Of a stretch of 64,000 bases of DNA, positions 32,942 to 47,590 are shown one piece after another. The DNA comes from Nectonema munidae (Eukaryota > Nematomorpha > Nectonematoida > Nectonematidae). Every line of letters begins with the position of its first letter. Position 1 is the stretch's first letter. The stretch lies in the NCBI GenBank assembly GCA_030549495.1, contig JAUIRK010000150.1, positions 341,075-405,074 on the forward strand, written 5' to 3'. A program made the position numbers and the translations under genes. A model generated the notes under the pieces. The model had not been told where the DNA came from and did no database searches. It worked only from the letters and a program-made list of their open reading frames with translations.

Positions 32942-33779
32942 ATGAAACTTGGTAATATATAATCTTATTAAAATATAATATAATTATATGTAAGATATAA
33001 TTAAGTTATAAGTAAGATATAATTAAGATATAAGTAAAGATGAATAGGCATTAAAACTTAAATTAAGAGTAAAAAATCACTTTTTTTAATTCCTCATTGA
33101 AAAATCATTAAGGACAACATTTTTCATCCTTTAATTTTTTTCCTTTTGACATAAGAATTTTTGAATTTAAAAAATATCCTTCTTTTGTGAGTAAATTTTT
33201 TAGAATAAAGATTTATATACAATCTCAAATATTTACTTGCAAAATGAAAGAGATAGAAAAAGACTCAAACTTTAAAAATTCTTTGAAAAAACCTTAGAAC
33301 TATCTTTTTGTCCAAATAATATATTTACTTTATTCACCAAATGAAAAAATTATTTTTGCAACTTCCCTATTCAGGATCGCTGAAGTTATTTTATTAATTC
33401 AAATTAATTACGCCCAAATCAATATCTATCCACCGAAAGAGAGCTATAACTAAGTTACATACTAAGTAAGAATCAAAGTAGATAACAAATTAATTTTACT
33501 AACTAACGGACGTTTGCCAAGCTCTTACAGAAAAATAGAATATTGTTTCAGATATATGCCCTGAAAGCGAATCATTCAAATCACGGTTAGAATCGAATAC
33601 GGCTTCATAAGCAATGCACAATCAATATTTTCAAGCGTTGTTTGCCATGTATCATTCTTGATAACTTGTCCTTGAAATTCGATCATAGTGTGCAAATGAA
33701 AAGACCTTGACTTATTGTTCTTTTCTTTTCGTTGCTTCAAATCTCTTATTTTAACTGATTTTTCTTCATTTTAATTAAA
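32942..33779. other. AT-rich stretch without gene (copy B)
   Basis: Counterpart of 3076-3895. It carries a 12-base segment (TTACATACTAAG near 33455-33466) that copy A lacks. Confidence 0.6.
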
Positions 33780-34580
33780 TTCTAGCACCTATCAAATGCC
33801 TTGGATCAAATTGAAGAGGAATCTTCTTTGTGCGGTAATTCTTCTATCGATGTTATCCTCCGTGTAAAAGTGTTGTCACAGATGAAAATGGTAAGCTAGA
33901 TGTTTTCCCAAAGCACTTTTGGGAAATAGATTTTCCGGATATATAAGATAATATAGCTGATTAGATGGACTTTTGATTGATTCTAATCTTGGAAATAATG
34001 AACCTTTGTCAAGAGTACTAAATTTAGGTTCTATTGATGCTTTCTAACGATTTTTTGCAAAAGAGTACATTACGCGGCTCGAAAGAAATATAGGATTTTA
34101 TCTGTGTAGCACTAATTGTCTAATGAGAGGACTTTAGGAGTACTCAGATGGACAATAAAGTTTTTTCTAGAAAATAGTATAAAGAAATTGTTAAGTGTTT
34201 TCACCTTGTTAACAATGCAATGGTTGATTTGAAGGACAAGGTTTGGCGAATATATAGTATGCTAAGTTCAAATTTCAACAAGTATAAGCATTTTTATGAA
34301 AATATTAGTATAGAACATGTTGAAAGATTCTCCGTGGGTCTTTACGATAAACGTGAGCAATGCACACTATCAACATTTCCTTCCTGCAAAGTACCATACT
34401 CATCTAGAATTTCGAGGAGACCTAGCTCTCAAATTACTTCAACTCAAGGTGCTCCAATTGAAAAGAAAGACAGGCCCATCCTTCGAAAGAGGTGAGGACG
34501 GTTAACGGACACTATTCGTTTCTGTGCTAAGAAATGTGGAGAGAACGTGTGTTTTACATTAGAAGGACTCATTACTTTCT
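33780..34580 (+). pseudogene. Decayed piggyBac-like transposase (copy B)
   Basis: Counterpart of 3900-4700, with the same NAHYQHF and THLEFRGDLALKLL traces and the same decay. Confidence 0.55.
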
Positions 34581-34983
34581 TGTTTTGCTTGTAAAAAACA
34601 TACATACAGATTATTTTCTATTTGTAATCAAAAATAAATTGTTTTCTTTCTATCTTATACCATTTAAGTGGTGGACCTGCAAATTTATACAAAAAGTTGT
34701 TTTCATTTTCCTCTGTTAGCTGCACCTTATTAGCACATTAACTAAATATCTGTTTCGTTTATCACCTTCGTTCGGCAATTAAATGGAGATTCCCTACCTG
34801 GCTACTATAAGCAACCTTATACGCTAACTTACTAAAGAAGACTATTTTGAAATTACCGAAACAATTTTTAAGAATCTGAACATTTCTCTTTTGCCGATAT
34901 TATATGGTCGATGTGCTTCCTCCCAAAAATAGGCAAAACTCTTTTGCAAAACACAACATTGATAAAATAAGAGAAAATATAAA

Positions 34984-34989
34984 TTTATT
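34984..34989 (-). promoter_or_regulatory. AATAAA polyadenylation signal (copy B)
   Basis: Minus-strand AATAAA about 60 bases after the stop of the unrecognised gene. Same position in copy A. Confidence 0.5.
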
Positions 34990-35047
34990 CAATAATCAAA
35001 GTAAACAATGTCAAAAAGCCAAATAATTTTTGACCGAAAAAAGTATC

Positions 35048-35858
35048 TTAAATATAAGAACTCGTCATAACAGAGACAAGAGGTGGACAGTCAAAAACTT
35101 CGTTAAACTGTGCATATTTTTCCATGTAGTTTGAATCCGGAAAGTTTACAATTGAACCAATATCTATTCCTTCAATGTATCCAAATAATAGTGTGATATT
35201 ATTACTTACTTGAGTAGGTATGAAAGTAATATTAATAAAAAAACCGCCGTCAGTTTTCTTCTCCCTTAAAATTTCCCTTTTTTTGAGGTGTCTTACTTCA
35301 CCATTTAATTTAGAAATGACTTCAGTTATTTGATTAATCAACCCTGGAATAAACGTGAAGGATAAAATAATTTTCCTCCTAAGATTGCAATCAAGCGGTA
35401 GTGCAGGCGTCTCCGAAATGTAACGTCCTGACCAATCACCTAAAAAAATAACAAATTAAATTTGTGTATCCACCAAAAAATAAAAATGTCATTTTAACAA
35501 AAAATTAATTTCTTACGAAAATAAAAAATTATAAATTCGTTTCCTTTATTCATTATGTCATTTGTGGATATGTTATGGTGTTTTGAAGGAAGTATGTAGA
35601 GATTATGCCCTCTCACATATGTGAGGGCATCTCTTATCTTTAGAAGGTCTATTCCCTGAAAACCAACTTCAAATTTGTAGAAGTCTTTAACTTCATGCAA
35701 AGATTTTTCAAGTCTTATTTTTAAATCTGAAGGCCAAATATGAAAATGGATATTTTCTTTTTTCTTGCAACTATATATCACTTCTATTGATGCATTTCCA
35801 TAAAGGTTTTCAAGGTATACCACGTAAGGTTTAGTTTGCAAAAGAAGCTGGCATTGGT
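35048..35858 (-). CDS. Unrecognised two-exon gene, copy B (open)
   Basis: Exons 35858-35517 and 35439-35048 with a 77-bp GT-AG intron (GTAAGA donor, TTTTTTTAG acceptor). Together they give 243 codons without a stop, ending MTSSYI. The first exon starts in mid-codon after a TATATAG acceptor, so the N-terminal exon or exons are missing or unrecognised. The protein is soluble-looking, with alternating charged and hydrophobic segments (VIYSCKKKENIHFHIWP, then LRRKIILSFTFIPGL). It has no signal peptide, membrane segment or zinc motif. The AATAAA at 34984-34989 follows the stop. Compared with copy A this version keeps the frame. I do not recognise the family; a host gene fragment is the simplest view. 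Confidence 0.5.
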
Positions 35859-38800
35859 CTATATAATAAGAAAAATATATTCAAATGAAAATAGAATGCA
35901 AAAATGTATACTACTAATTAAGTAAACATCTCGATCGACATATAACTTACTTTTTTATTGAGAATGCTGTGAAATATCTTTACTTAGAAAACACTTCACT
36001 GTAAATTCATCGTGGTTAAATTAATACCCGGTAAATTGATCCACAAATCAATTTTACCATTTCTATATATTTCCATTAAAATTGGAAAATTTCATAATTT
36101 ATCACTTATGAAAGAAGACTCTTTTATTTTATGACTTTTTTTTCGAAAAGTTATACACTATTTCGATTTGCATTATGCCACGTATTTCACTCGTTTCTAT
36201 TATTTTCATTTTTTAATTAGATACTGTAAAGTAAGAAAATTTCCCTATAGAAAATAAATTTCCAGGACCTTCAGGTTTTTTATATGAAATATACTTCATG
36301 ATTTTTGTTAAACAAAAATCAACTCACTTCAAGTTATTCTCTGAGCCATTCTAATATTCCTCAGCTTAGTTGATCAGCTGTTTATAACGTACTTTTTACC
36401 TATCGTACAATCTATGCAAACTGGGGGATAAATAATTATTCCACCGTTTTAAATTTCATTTTTGTAAATTGAAATAATTTTACTCTGTTTGAAAATAAAG
36501 GTGCTACTTGTAAATATCAATTGAAACCGTATATAAAATTATTGGACATAAAAAATTTTGAACAAATTTTAGGTGGTTGACAGAGGTAGTTGGCATAACA
36601 ATGCATTGCTATCATTTACGACTTTATTTCATTATCGTGGATGTTATGTGGCCTTTCACAAAACGAGATTTTATTGAAAGGAATACTGAAATACCCAGTG
36701 AAAGGATTGGAAATGACAAGCATCATCGAGCAATACTATTTCTTTTCTATACTTTTCTGATTTTATGGGAGAGCGATCCGCTATCATTACTAAACTTTCA
36801 TTATTATATGAGTTAGTATTCTTTTTAAGTAAGCGCGTTTTGTTCTAAATCCAATTTGGTAATTTTTACATTTTGTGACAGTATTTAATAAAAGACTGCT
36901 TCTAGATATTTTAATTCTCTACGTAAAATATGGCTTTTTCTAATTAACTCTAGAGTTTCTTTATTCCACCATGGGCTCAAACAAGCTTGCTATGAACTCC
37001 AATCAAAAAGTGATACTTATTTTAAAAATAAAGACTTGTGTCAATCACCACAAAAATGATTAATATATTTTAAGTTTGGAAGAAACTAAGATTGAGAAAA
37101 GTTTTAAGCTGCTAAATCCATATTTACTAGTAATTATAACAAAATTTGAAAAAAAATTGTACATATAAATTTCTATACCTGAAAGAATAGACAAATAACA
37201 AGGTTTCAAAAATAAAACTTAAATCAACTCAACACAAAAATAATTTAGAACACTGAAATATAACGATGAATTATGAAGTAGATAACATGTATATGGTTAA
37301 GACAAATTTTTTTAAAAAACTCATGGAAAATGCTTCCAAGTAGATAGATAGGTTTAGCGTGTAAGGATTGTACATTCATAGATATTACTTTAAAATTGGA
37401 AAATCTTTTAAATCTGAAAGCAATTAAAATTTTGATATTTCAAATTTAAAATTCTATCATTGAAAGACATTCAGGATGAAAAATTGTGTTCGGAGACAAT
37501 CTTTGCCCGAAGATTAAGAATTAGAAAAAATAAGAATAAGTTCCTTTTTGAAAAAGAGACGATTTAGCATTAATTTTAAAATAGACTTTTGAAAAGGAAA
37601 AACTTAACGCAGCCAAAAGTATAAGAAAATCTAAGAGAAATGTTGTCGTAAAATCAATCACATCGACTTAATACAATTGCAAAAGTCAGCATGTAAAGGC
37701 TAAATCGAAGCTATTCGTTAGGATTTAGGAAAAAACAACCATTATTTTGTAATGCTTTTGAAAAATTGAATTTGAAAAGTATTACCTTGCCCTGAAAATG
37801 ATTTAATATAATGGGTTGCCGAAGAAAGTAGTAAGAATACACCAACGATTTTGAACATCAGAGGAAGATTCAAGGATTCGTGACTTTAGAATATGTTGTC
37901 TAAACTTTGCTTTCTCCCTTCTTCAATCTTGAGTTCCAACAACAAAAATACTTTGAATGCAAAATTTCTCGTCGTTATATACTAGCGTGATGTATGGCCT
38001 ATTTCAATTTTTTATGCATATATTTGTTTACTTAATAAAATTAGGCAAGCTTATAAATGATATTAGAGAGGCATTGTCTAGTCTAGACTCTAATTCTAAA
38101 TGTTTGCGACATCACTATTTTCATATTTACTTACCTATTCGTATTAATTGTAGCCAGTGTGAAAAAGCATGAGCCTTTCTTCTTGCTTTCAATTATTATT
38201 AAAATGTTTTTCAAAATGGAACAAAATTTGTAAATTAGGATGGATATTGAAAGAAAGAGAACAGAGAAAAATTCTTAGTCGTGCACTATGATTTAGAAGC
38301 TGTAAATCCGAATCTGTTAAATCCATATACCATGCTCTGATGCAATCGAGATTTCTATCCCTATTTCATTGAAGTTAGAATACGAAAAGCAGGTATTGCA
38401 TGTTTCAAACATCAAAACCGTTTTGCATTAATTTATATAGTGAATTGAAGTAAAAACAAACAATTCGTTATTTAATGTGAATTAAACTGCTATTACAACT
38501 GGAGTTGGGACCGTTGTTACTAAAAAGGAAAATCGCATCGTTATGTCACCTAAAAAACGGGGTACAAATTTGAAATAAGCAGTCGTTTAGTAAAAAAATT
38601 GATATTAATTTGAAAGATATTTTTAGAGAGAATATTATAAACGATTTTCAATCAAGTAGCGATTTTTATCAATAATAATTTTTTAAAAGCGTTGTAACTG
38701 TACAAAGATATGTTTTCTTGAATGTATTTAAAAGAGACTCTGTTTAATAAATTATCGAGAGATAAATTAAAATCTCATAAATACATATAGGCTTTTCTTT

Positions 38801-40240
38801 TCAATGATTGTTTAGTATAATAATAAATCGGTAGAAAACCTGAATTCGTAAGGAAATTTTTATTTGATTATAAGTTAGGGCATTATAATTTTTATTTATC
38901 CATAATGATTCTAATCAAAAACATGTACAGTTTGATGTTTCCAAGGTCCCCGCTACCAAAATCCTAGAAAACAAAAACTCCGCTGCTAAAATCCTCTAAA
39001 ACCAAAACATAGTTAGACTCTCTGCATTTCTTTTTATTCACTAAACATTCTCTATCTCTACCATCGGATGAAGGAGGCTTTGATTTCTAATGCAGTTCCA
39101 GTTTAACTTTCTTCATGGAATCATTTGTCAAAATCGGAAAACTTTCAAGACACATAGGTTTTGAATCTACATATAATTCCTAATGTCTGCCTTTTTAGCG
39201 GTCTATTTAAAAAGTGCTACAAAAATGATAATAAAAAATAGAGCCGATTGAATATAATTAAGACTTAGAGAATGAAAAAAGAAATTTTTTGAATTCAATA
39301 TCTCTGATACCAACATAAATCTAAAAATATTGTTTTTTAACTTTAAATCCTCCTCTCATAATTCACATATTTATACTCATTTCATTTTAAAACTCTATCA
39401 TTTATACTAATTTTGTTTTTTTATCAAATCTTCCTAAAAAACTCGATTTTTTTTGCATTTTCCATAAATATGCATGCAATGACAAATATTTTGTTTTGAA
39501 ACAATATGTAAAAATGTATAACAATGAGTGTCGCTAATTTTTTTTTCTGTGTTTTTTTCAATAAATTCTCTGTCTCTTTTTTTTCTTTCTTTCTCTATTG
39601 TTATTAACGTGGTTTGCTTTAAATCAGAAATGAAACGTTATGAAGAACCAATTTTACATTATGTCTACTAAGATGGAAAACAAATATTCGAAAAGTGCTT
39701 TAAACATAGTAAAAACTTAATAAATTAACCGCCAATTATATCATTCATAAACGTAGGCAGGTGATAAATCCTCACACAAGGAGTAATATACAGATCTTTG
39801 CTAGCGACCAATTCATACACCGTAAAACGTTTATATGAAGCATTTTATCTAATCTTTTGCATTTTTAGAAACAAAAATTTTCAAATTGACTTCATCTAAA
39901 AATGTTGGGCTATAGCAGAAAAGGTTTGACACACAGTTTAAGAAGCTAAAAACACTTTATGAGTAACAAATTTTATTTAGGATGAAAAAAAAATGAAATT
40001 GGATGAGCACATAAATATAATACACTTACAAAAATGTGTAATAAATTTTCAAAAGAAAATTACATGATGAAATCTTAAATAAAAACAACAAAGTAAAAGT
40101 TATGTAAAATAATTGATGATAAATTGTGTGAAAAAAATGTATAAATTTTGAACAAATATAAATTACAAAATCTCTAACGTTTTTCTTTTTCGGGATCGAT
40201 TGAGTTCTAACATTTTTTATTCTTTTTTTTGGCCACCTTT
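35859..40240. other. AT-rich stretch without recognisable gene (copy B)
   Basis: Counterpart of 5988-10400 and about 39 bases shorter, partly because a short stretch near 35910-35930 is missing. No supported genes. Confidence 0.6.
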
Positions 40241-40290
40241 GGTAACAAAGGTAAAATCAGTTTTTTGTCAGTAGATATAGTGCAGTTAGA

Positions 40291-42743
40291 GCTTCATTCA
40301 CTCCAAAACTATAAAAATATTCAAGCATTTTTTGAGACATGTGTAAGTTTATACTTTTCAATTTTGAAATTAGATAAATGTTCTATTAAAATCAATTCAC
40401 CCTTCCGAGAAAATACAGCCTTCAAAAAATGTCCTTGTCTTTTTGACTCTTCAAAAAGTTTTAGAGTCAAATCGATCAGTTTTTGTGGCGTCCAGTTAGT
40501 GAGTATGGACCCACATGCATTCTTTGCCACATTCTAGGTATACATGTGTATTATTCAAATGACTATTCAAATAACCCTTCTTCATTATTATTATTATTAT
40601 TATTATCATCATTTTTGTTTATAAACTTACACATAATATCTTTTCATTTAACCATAATTATCAGTCATAGTTACATTTATTTTTGTCATTAATTATTTGT
40701 CATTAACACTTCTCTGAACATCACAATTCTTCTATTCTATTAATATAGACTTATCTTTTACTATGCAAATTCTTATATATTCTTTTCACGCGCTATTTGT
40801 TGAGTAAAAGCTCCAGCCTTTCAGATTCTTTCTATTCATCACAACCATATAACGAAAGAATCTGTTCTTTTTTAAAATTAAAACTAGATTCATCAAAGGC
40901 ATCAATTAGTTTTTTAATAGTTTTTTATTATTGTTATACCTCAGCAAACTTTCTTTTAGATGCCTTGTACAAAGAGTTACAGTAGAACGATTGAAAACAT
41001 TTTTAAGTGCTTTATTTATGGCTTTTTCTTGGTCACAACCAAAAATAGCTTTTATTGGACCAGTTCTTATATATATGTGCGAAAAAAAGCTAAAATAGGT
41101 TTCATAAGTAGAATCCCAATGGATAAAAATTGGACCCATAAAGATAGGATTTTCTCCTGTTTTTCTGCGAATCAATTTTCTTTCCTGGTGCACAAAAGAG
41201 GCAGCTAAATTAAATGTTTGATCGATGCCAATAATATAAGAAGCTGAAATAAACTGAGCAAGCATGCTATCAGTGTATAGTATCAATGAGCTGGGATTAG
41301 AAATGGTGACAGCACATCTTACGAACTCATGTTCATTTCCTATATCATCGATAAAAGCTTTTGAACTTGGTCTGATAAATTCAATTTCGAAGATCTGGAT
41401 AAAAGTTTGTGTTTCAAATTACTGATATATTGGGGGTTCCTTGGAATATTTTATGCAAATACTTTTGAAAGTACGATACTCTGCACTGATAGCTTTTATC
41501 TTTTTTCAACTTCGAATGATACCTTTTCAGAATACAAGCAGCATCACTTTTCTCCTCTGGTCATCAAAATGATCGGCATTATCGATTTTATAGAAATAAG
41601 TGTTAACTGAATTATGACCCCAGACTCCACAGTCGTCGATGAACTTTTCAATCGAAGAATCAAAATTTAGAATAAAAGAAATATTCTCTTTCAAACCTTC
41701 AGGTATTCTTTATAGTCAATTTATTTTTTTTATAGTCAACTTTATCAAGAAAAAATTTCAGCCATTTTTTGTACTTAGAAATTGAAAAATTTTCACTAAA
41801 CTTAACAACTGAATGATCAACTTCACACTGAAGTTTCGAATAATTGTCGTCATTTAATTTGGAAAAATGACAGAATGGGTAAACAGATTTGTGTTTAATT
41901 TTAGGTAAACCAAAAAAGAAATGATTACGATTAATATAATTTATTTTATCAAAAACGGTATATGTAAAGAGAATGTGTAAGGGATCATCACCCTTTGTAT
42001 CATCATCTTTGTGAAAAATGTCTCTAATCACGTTTTTGGTGAGTTGTAAGCAGGATAAATAAGATTAATAGGTTTATTTAACACAGTGGACAATGACAAA
42101 GCAGTAAAATGTTAGACCACTTATTTAGACCACAAACATCTTTTATAGCTTTATGAAAGTCACAAACTTTCTCAAACTCATATTTTTATTGCTTTTAAAA
42201 TTTTTAATAAGCTCAATTAGCAGTCAACGCTCTTAACTTTGTTGATAAAGTTTCTTGATCCTGTAAATAAACACCTGCAGAGTTGAATATGCAGTTGCCA
42301 TCTTGTGAAGAAACCAAGGGTAGTAAATTTTCCCCAACGTTATAAAACTATATTTCTTTAGAAACTGTATCTATTGGCGTGCAATAAGTTTTAAATATTG
42401 GTTCATTAAGAATCAAGTTTTTATTTCTTAAGAATATAGTTTCAGTATCGATATAAAATTTCAACATGTATAAAAAACTTAAATCAAAAATATTGAAGCC
42501 CTCAACTAAATTCAAAATGGCCTCAATACGTTTAATGCATTTTGTATATGAAAACCTTCCTCCTATGCAATTACAAGAAATACAAATATAAAGTACATTT
42601 TTGTTATACATAAAAAAGCGACACTGCTCATTTGAAAGTTTTTGACAAGATGGATGAAAATAAAAGTTGCATTCACCACAACAAATGTACTGATCATCTG
42701 AAGAACTGTAGCCACAAATATTACAATTCATTTTGCCTTCCAT
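40291..42743 (-). pseudogene. MULE transposase with PHD-like N-terminus, broken (copy B)
   Basis: Counterpart of 10450-12902. Core frame 41286-40906 (IIGIDQTFNLAASF, FGCDQEKAINKAL, CTRHLKESLL), middle piece 42031-41699, and PHD-like frame 42743-42348 with the same eight zinc ligands. The same interruptions are present, so decay preceded duplication. Confidence 0.73.
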
Positions 42744-44296
42744 TGTGCCGGGTCAAACAGACTACAAGTTTACAGTAGAAAAAAGAATTTCTAAATTAAA
42801 AAAATAGCTTTACTTTAACCTAAAAAAATTATTGATCAATCAAGAAAATGTTTAAAATTAATAATTTACAGTAGCGATAAAAAAAGGTGTCTAGTTAAGG
42901 GTAACTTTTGTTGTGAATTTAATGAAACAGATGAGTAGACGGTTTGCAGTCTAAAATAACCAAGTCGTACAGAATATAGATCGTTTATAACTTCAATGAA
43001 TTTCTTGATAAAAGTTTGATATTTTTACACAAAAGTATCTATCTTAAAAAAATTACCCAAAAGTGAAAAATATCAACAAATAAAAACTTAATGTTGAAAA
43101 ATTCATGCTACATATTATAAAACTAAAAGAAATGATGATTGCATAGGGTGTTGAATCATAATGAGTATTGATGTACAATTAAAAGAATACAAGACTAAAA
43201 TTAAACCCATGGCTAAAGATTTAAAATCCAGTGTTCATACAAAACTATACATTATACCAAAAGACTATTCTATTATAAACTTAAACTAAATTAAAAAAAC
43301 AACTTATAAGGATTTTAAAAATAAAAAACTCAAATTAATCTTAAATGATGAATAACTTCAATTATCCCTTTACTTACATAGAAAAAGTAAAATAATCGCC
43401 ATTTTTTTTTAAAAAATTTAAAAAAAAAGTCGGGAGGGTTTTGTCCGGACCCGACAAATTTTTATGGTTACGAATTCTCTATGGACCATATTTCTAGCTC
43501 TGGTGCTCCACCTGGACCATGCTGAGAATCTGTACGCCTTTTTGAAAAAGATCGCATCAAACTTGGAAATCTTCATTGAAATTTGTCTAAAATTTGTAGT
43601 GAGTACAATGCTTTTCAAAATATCACGATGCTGACATTTGTATGAGGTGCACAATTTTCTTCCTTACTTTTGTGCAGCAACTTTTAGAAAGAAAACGTCT
43701 CCATTGTTTGCTTTGTTACAGCGCTTGCTGCCTCCCATCCAGACAAAACGTTATTTCTCATGATGCAAAATGAATCAGCCCCTTTCTCTCTTCCCTTCAG
43801 AGTGTTCAGTCCAGAATGAATATTCTTGGAATCATCAAAGCTTACGTAAAATACATGTTTACCTAGACTAACTCAGATTGAACATAATTCGCTCGTATAG
43901 AAGAGAAAAAGAAGAGAAGCATGAAATTTATTTACAACATTTTATTTTCATATTCGCATCACAAGGCTGCACGAATTTTTTGGTGACTTAAAAATAGCCC
44001 TATAGGTAAAAACCGTTTTTTGAAAAAAAAACCCCTTGGGAAAAACTCTTTTAGAAATAAATTTTGAATCATTTTTAAAGAAATCCTTTTCAAATTATCC
44101 ATTATTATCATTTAATTAATCATTTGATATTATTTTTTATTGGTGGTAGTGTCTTAATTTAACAACTGTAGATTTCACATACTTTAACTAGCTGAGAAAC
44201 AAACTAAATAAAAATACTTTTTAAAAAGTTAAAAATGTACTTAATCTATTTATAACAGCTGTCAGAATTCTTAGTTAATTTTTAAATGATTTTGCG
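42744..44296. other. AT-rich stretch without recognisable gene (copy B)
   Basis: Counterpart of 12903-14452. Nothing supported. Confidence 0.6.
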
Positions 44297-44304
44297 TTTT
44301 TAGA

Positions 44305-44986
44305 GGTCCTCGGACATTTCGCCCCATTATTTTCATAAGACAATTCGTCCCATGGACAATTCGCCCCATTATTTTCATAAGACAGTTAGTCCCTTGGACA
44401 ATTCGCCCTATTATTTTCATAAGACATTTAGTCTCATGGACAATTCGCCCCACTATTTTTATAAGAGAATGCGCTCTATTATTTTTATAAAACCTCTATA
44501 TCAAAAGCATTTATCAAATTTAGACATGATTATGAATAAACTTCATAATTTCTCCTATTTTACGAAATGAGCTTCAGATCTTCACCTATTCACGGCAACT
44601 TCATACGTTCGCCTACTTCACACACTTTCCGCTTTCCGATAAAAATATTATTACTCTTTTCTAATTCCTTTATTGAAAAAAATATTTAGCGGCTTGGCTT
44701 GGGTCTTTTTTTATGCTTCACTCTACTGTCATTTTTCATTTTTATAATTTATATCTTTATCAAATAGGACAATTAATCATTTTTATTTATAATTATTTAA
44801 AAGTGATAAAAATATTAAGAGATAAAATGATTAATTGGAAATAATTTAATAGAGATAAAATAAACAAGAATATAAAATTTTTTAATAATTTTACACATAT
44901 AATAAACAAAGATGGATGAAACAAATAGCCTATGAGACAATTTGTCCATGGGATGAATTGTCTAAGGGCCGAAATGTCTGTCGACC
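44305..44986. mobile_element. 682-bp non-autonomous inverted-repeat transposon (copy B)
   Basis: Same ends and the same TTTTTAGA target duplication (44297-44304 and 44987-44994) as 14461-15142, including the 42-bp subterminal repeats. Confidence 0.85.
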
Positions 44987-45455
44987 TTTTTAGACTTAAA
45001 TAATTTTATAAAAAGTGATTAAATTACCATTTTTGTATACTATGATTCTTTACAATATGTAAAAAACACAAGTGCTACCAAATCACCCTATAAGGGTTAG
45101 CTACGTTGGCTTTTATTGCTTATAAAAACTTGAAAATATCAAATAAACACTCATTCTTTATGCCTCCTATTATTTTGAAATTATTCTGAGAACAGACGTT
45201 TTCATTTTAAAATAGTGAAAATTGCTTTATTAGTTTATTTTGTTTCCTTTCTCTTTTATGTTAATTATGCAGCAAATTTTGAGTAAAAGGCAAGGTGCAT
45301 CAGGTGTATTTTCATTGACAAGCCACTGATGTACGGCTTATGTCAAACTATGAACAAATTCGTATCGATGAGGAATCGAATCCAGAGGCTTCCGTGCTAT
45401 GTCCATCATCTCAACCAACCTGCCATGTCACCCATAGATAGAGTATGCTGTAGGG

Positions 45456-45669
45456 CAGCCTTTTTCAAACTTTTTTTACTGCGACCCAATGCAAGAACCA
45501 CGGTTTGCATCGCGACCCATAATACTTAGGTATAATAAGACAAACTCTCTTCACTAGGTTCATTTATTCAGCATCGACTATTTATATGTCCTTTCTTTTT
45601 TGTCATGACCCATTTTATTTTTCCCGCGACCCACTGAAGGGTCGGGACCCATCAGTTTGGAAAACGCTG
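45456..45669. mobile_element. 214-bp hAT-type MITE (copy B)
   Basis: Same ends and the same CTGTAGGG target duplication (45448-45455 and 45670-45677) as 15612-15825. Confidence 0.9.
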
Positions 45670-45677
45670 CTGTAGGG

Positions 45678-47055
45678 GATACGTCAAATTAGTTTTCAAA
45701 AAACTTAAGTTATGCTGTAAAAATTTTTATTTTTGTTGAAGCTCTATAATTTTTTTTGATAGACTTTTTTTCCTTAAAAGTTATTATAAAAGGCAAATCA
45801 TTGCAAAATATTAAAAGTTATATTACTTTTTGTAGATTTTTGTACCTTCCACCAATTTAGCTTTTAAACTATTTTTGAATGATGCTGAGAAATATGAAAT
45901 AATGCAATCTTAATTTATTGTTTTATTTTTCTTTGCACAATTATAACTTCAGTTTATACCCTTGCTCAATCCTACCCTAAATATCCAATAACAATAAGCC
46001 ATTATCATCACTAACCCATACATTCTACAAAACAGTCTAGTGTCTACAGCCATGAAAATCTTCCAAATTTTCTTTTCTATTTCAGAAAGACCCACAAAGA
46101 CTAAACTTACACTTTGAAGACTAAATTCCAGCAGTTTTGGAAGCCTATCAGCTCCAGCTGGAAAGTGCTTAGAAATCTCCATACCTACCCTTTCCCCTGA
46201 ATCAATCACATTTTTTCATATAAACATCGCAGGGTGTCTAGTAGACTCTTTTTCAGACTACATTCACTCATATAAAACTAGCCAACCTTCAGTTTTTTGT
46301 TTTCAGTTGTTTTCTCTATCAATCAAATATTCTTTCATCAATTCCTGTAATGTGCCTGGTAGACTACTTCATTTTCAAATGAAAAGCCTATTCCACACCC
46401 CCCCCCCCCCCCAAAAATTTTTGGATTTTTTTAAACTAGTGTATATTCTGCAATTCTAATTAAAATATTTTCGCTGGAAGTTTAGTATTTAAATTCACCA
46501 AATGTGTAAAAAAATATAAAGTAGTCTTATAAATTTAGGACTCTAGGTATGCTCTGAATACATTGTATTTTAAAGGATTGCTTGAATATTTGGTCACCCT
46601 TGGTATTTCCAGACGACTAATTTTGAAAATTGCAACAAAAAAATTTCGCCCCAATAATTTTGAGGATGTGCGCCCCTGTTTCTAACCACAAGACATACTT
46701 AAGTCCCAAGACCTTGTCAAGACATATTGTAACTTACACATGCATGTACACACGTATATATATGTACTTTGCTTCAACAAACCACGGTTTTTTCTCTTCT
46801 TTCATCACTTTGAAAACTTATACCACTCTACATGGCAAAACTTCTTGGATCTATGCTTCCTCACAAAAGGCTAACCATGAGCCACGTGCAAGGCTATCAA
46901 TGAGCTAAAAGAAGATACCACAGAAGTTAGATCCAGAAAGCCATACAATTTGAATAAATAAAGTTTTCTTACTACGCTTACGTTCAGCGTTACAGGGAGG
47001 CCATTTTAGAACACCCCTTCATTTTTCAAACTATTGAATATTTTTACAAAATCTC
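45678..47055. other. Stretch without supported gene; poly-C tract (copy B)
   Basis: Counterpart of 15834-17214, with a 15-C run at 46398-46412. Confidence 0.6.
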
Positions 47056-47176
47056 GCGTGAACACATTTAATAATTGATTGTGAATTAGATGGTGTCATT
47101 TATTTTTCACAAAAATCAATCAAACCTGTCAAAAAATCAATCAATGCCAAATATCAATGTGGTTAAGTTGGTTCAA
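47056..47176 (-). repeat. Lone, inverted monomer of satellite array 2 (copy B)
   Basis: Counterpart of 17215-17335. Confidence 0.6.
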
Positions 47177-47590
47177 TTTACATTCAATTTAGTTCAATTT
47201 TAGTTCAGTTTAGTTCAATACTACATTTATTTTATATATTACACAGTCTATAAAATAATTTTCTTTCTTGATATAATAATGATTTTATGCATCTCATAAA
47301 TAGGAATGGACCAAATTTCTAATCAAAGCGACCTGAGATCATGTTTGATATAAGTCCATAAAATTAAAATTATATTTAAAGAGGCGACGCATACACTATA
47401 ATAATTATCACAAGTCCACACAGTAGAATTGCAACAAATAAGTCAAACAGATAATTTTAACAACCGACATTGCTAGACATTACTTTATTATAGACACATC
47501 TACTAGGTGACACCAATAGGGAAACTTACAACTCACTATCCTCAGACCACATTCCCATACAGACATCTATACACTTCAAACTCTCAAAAA

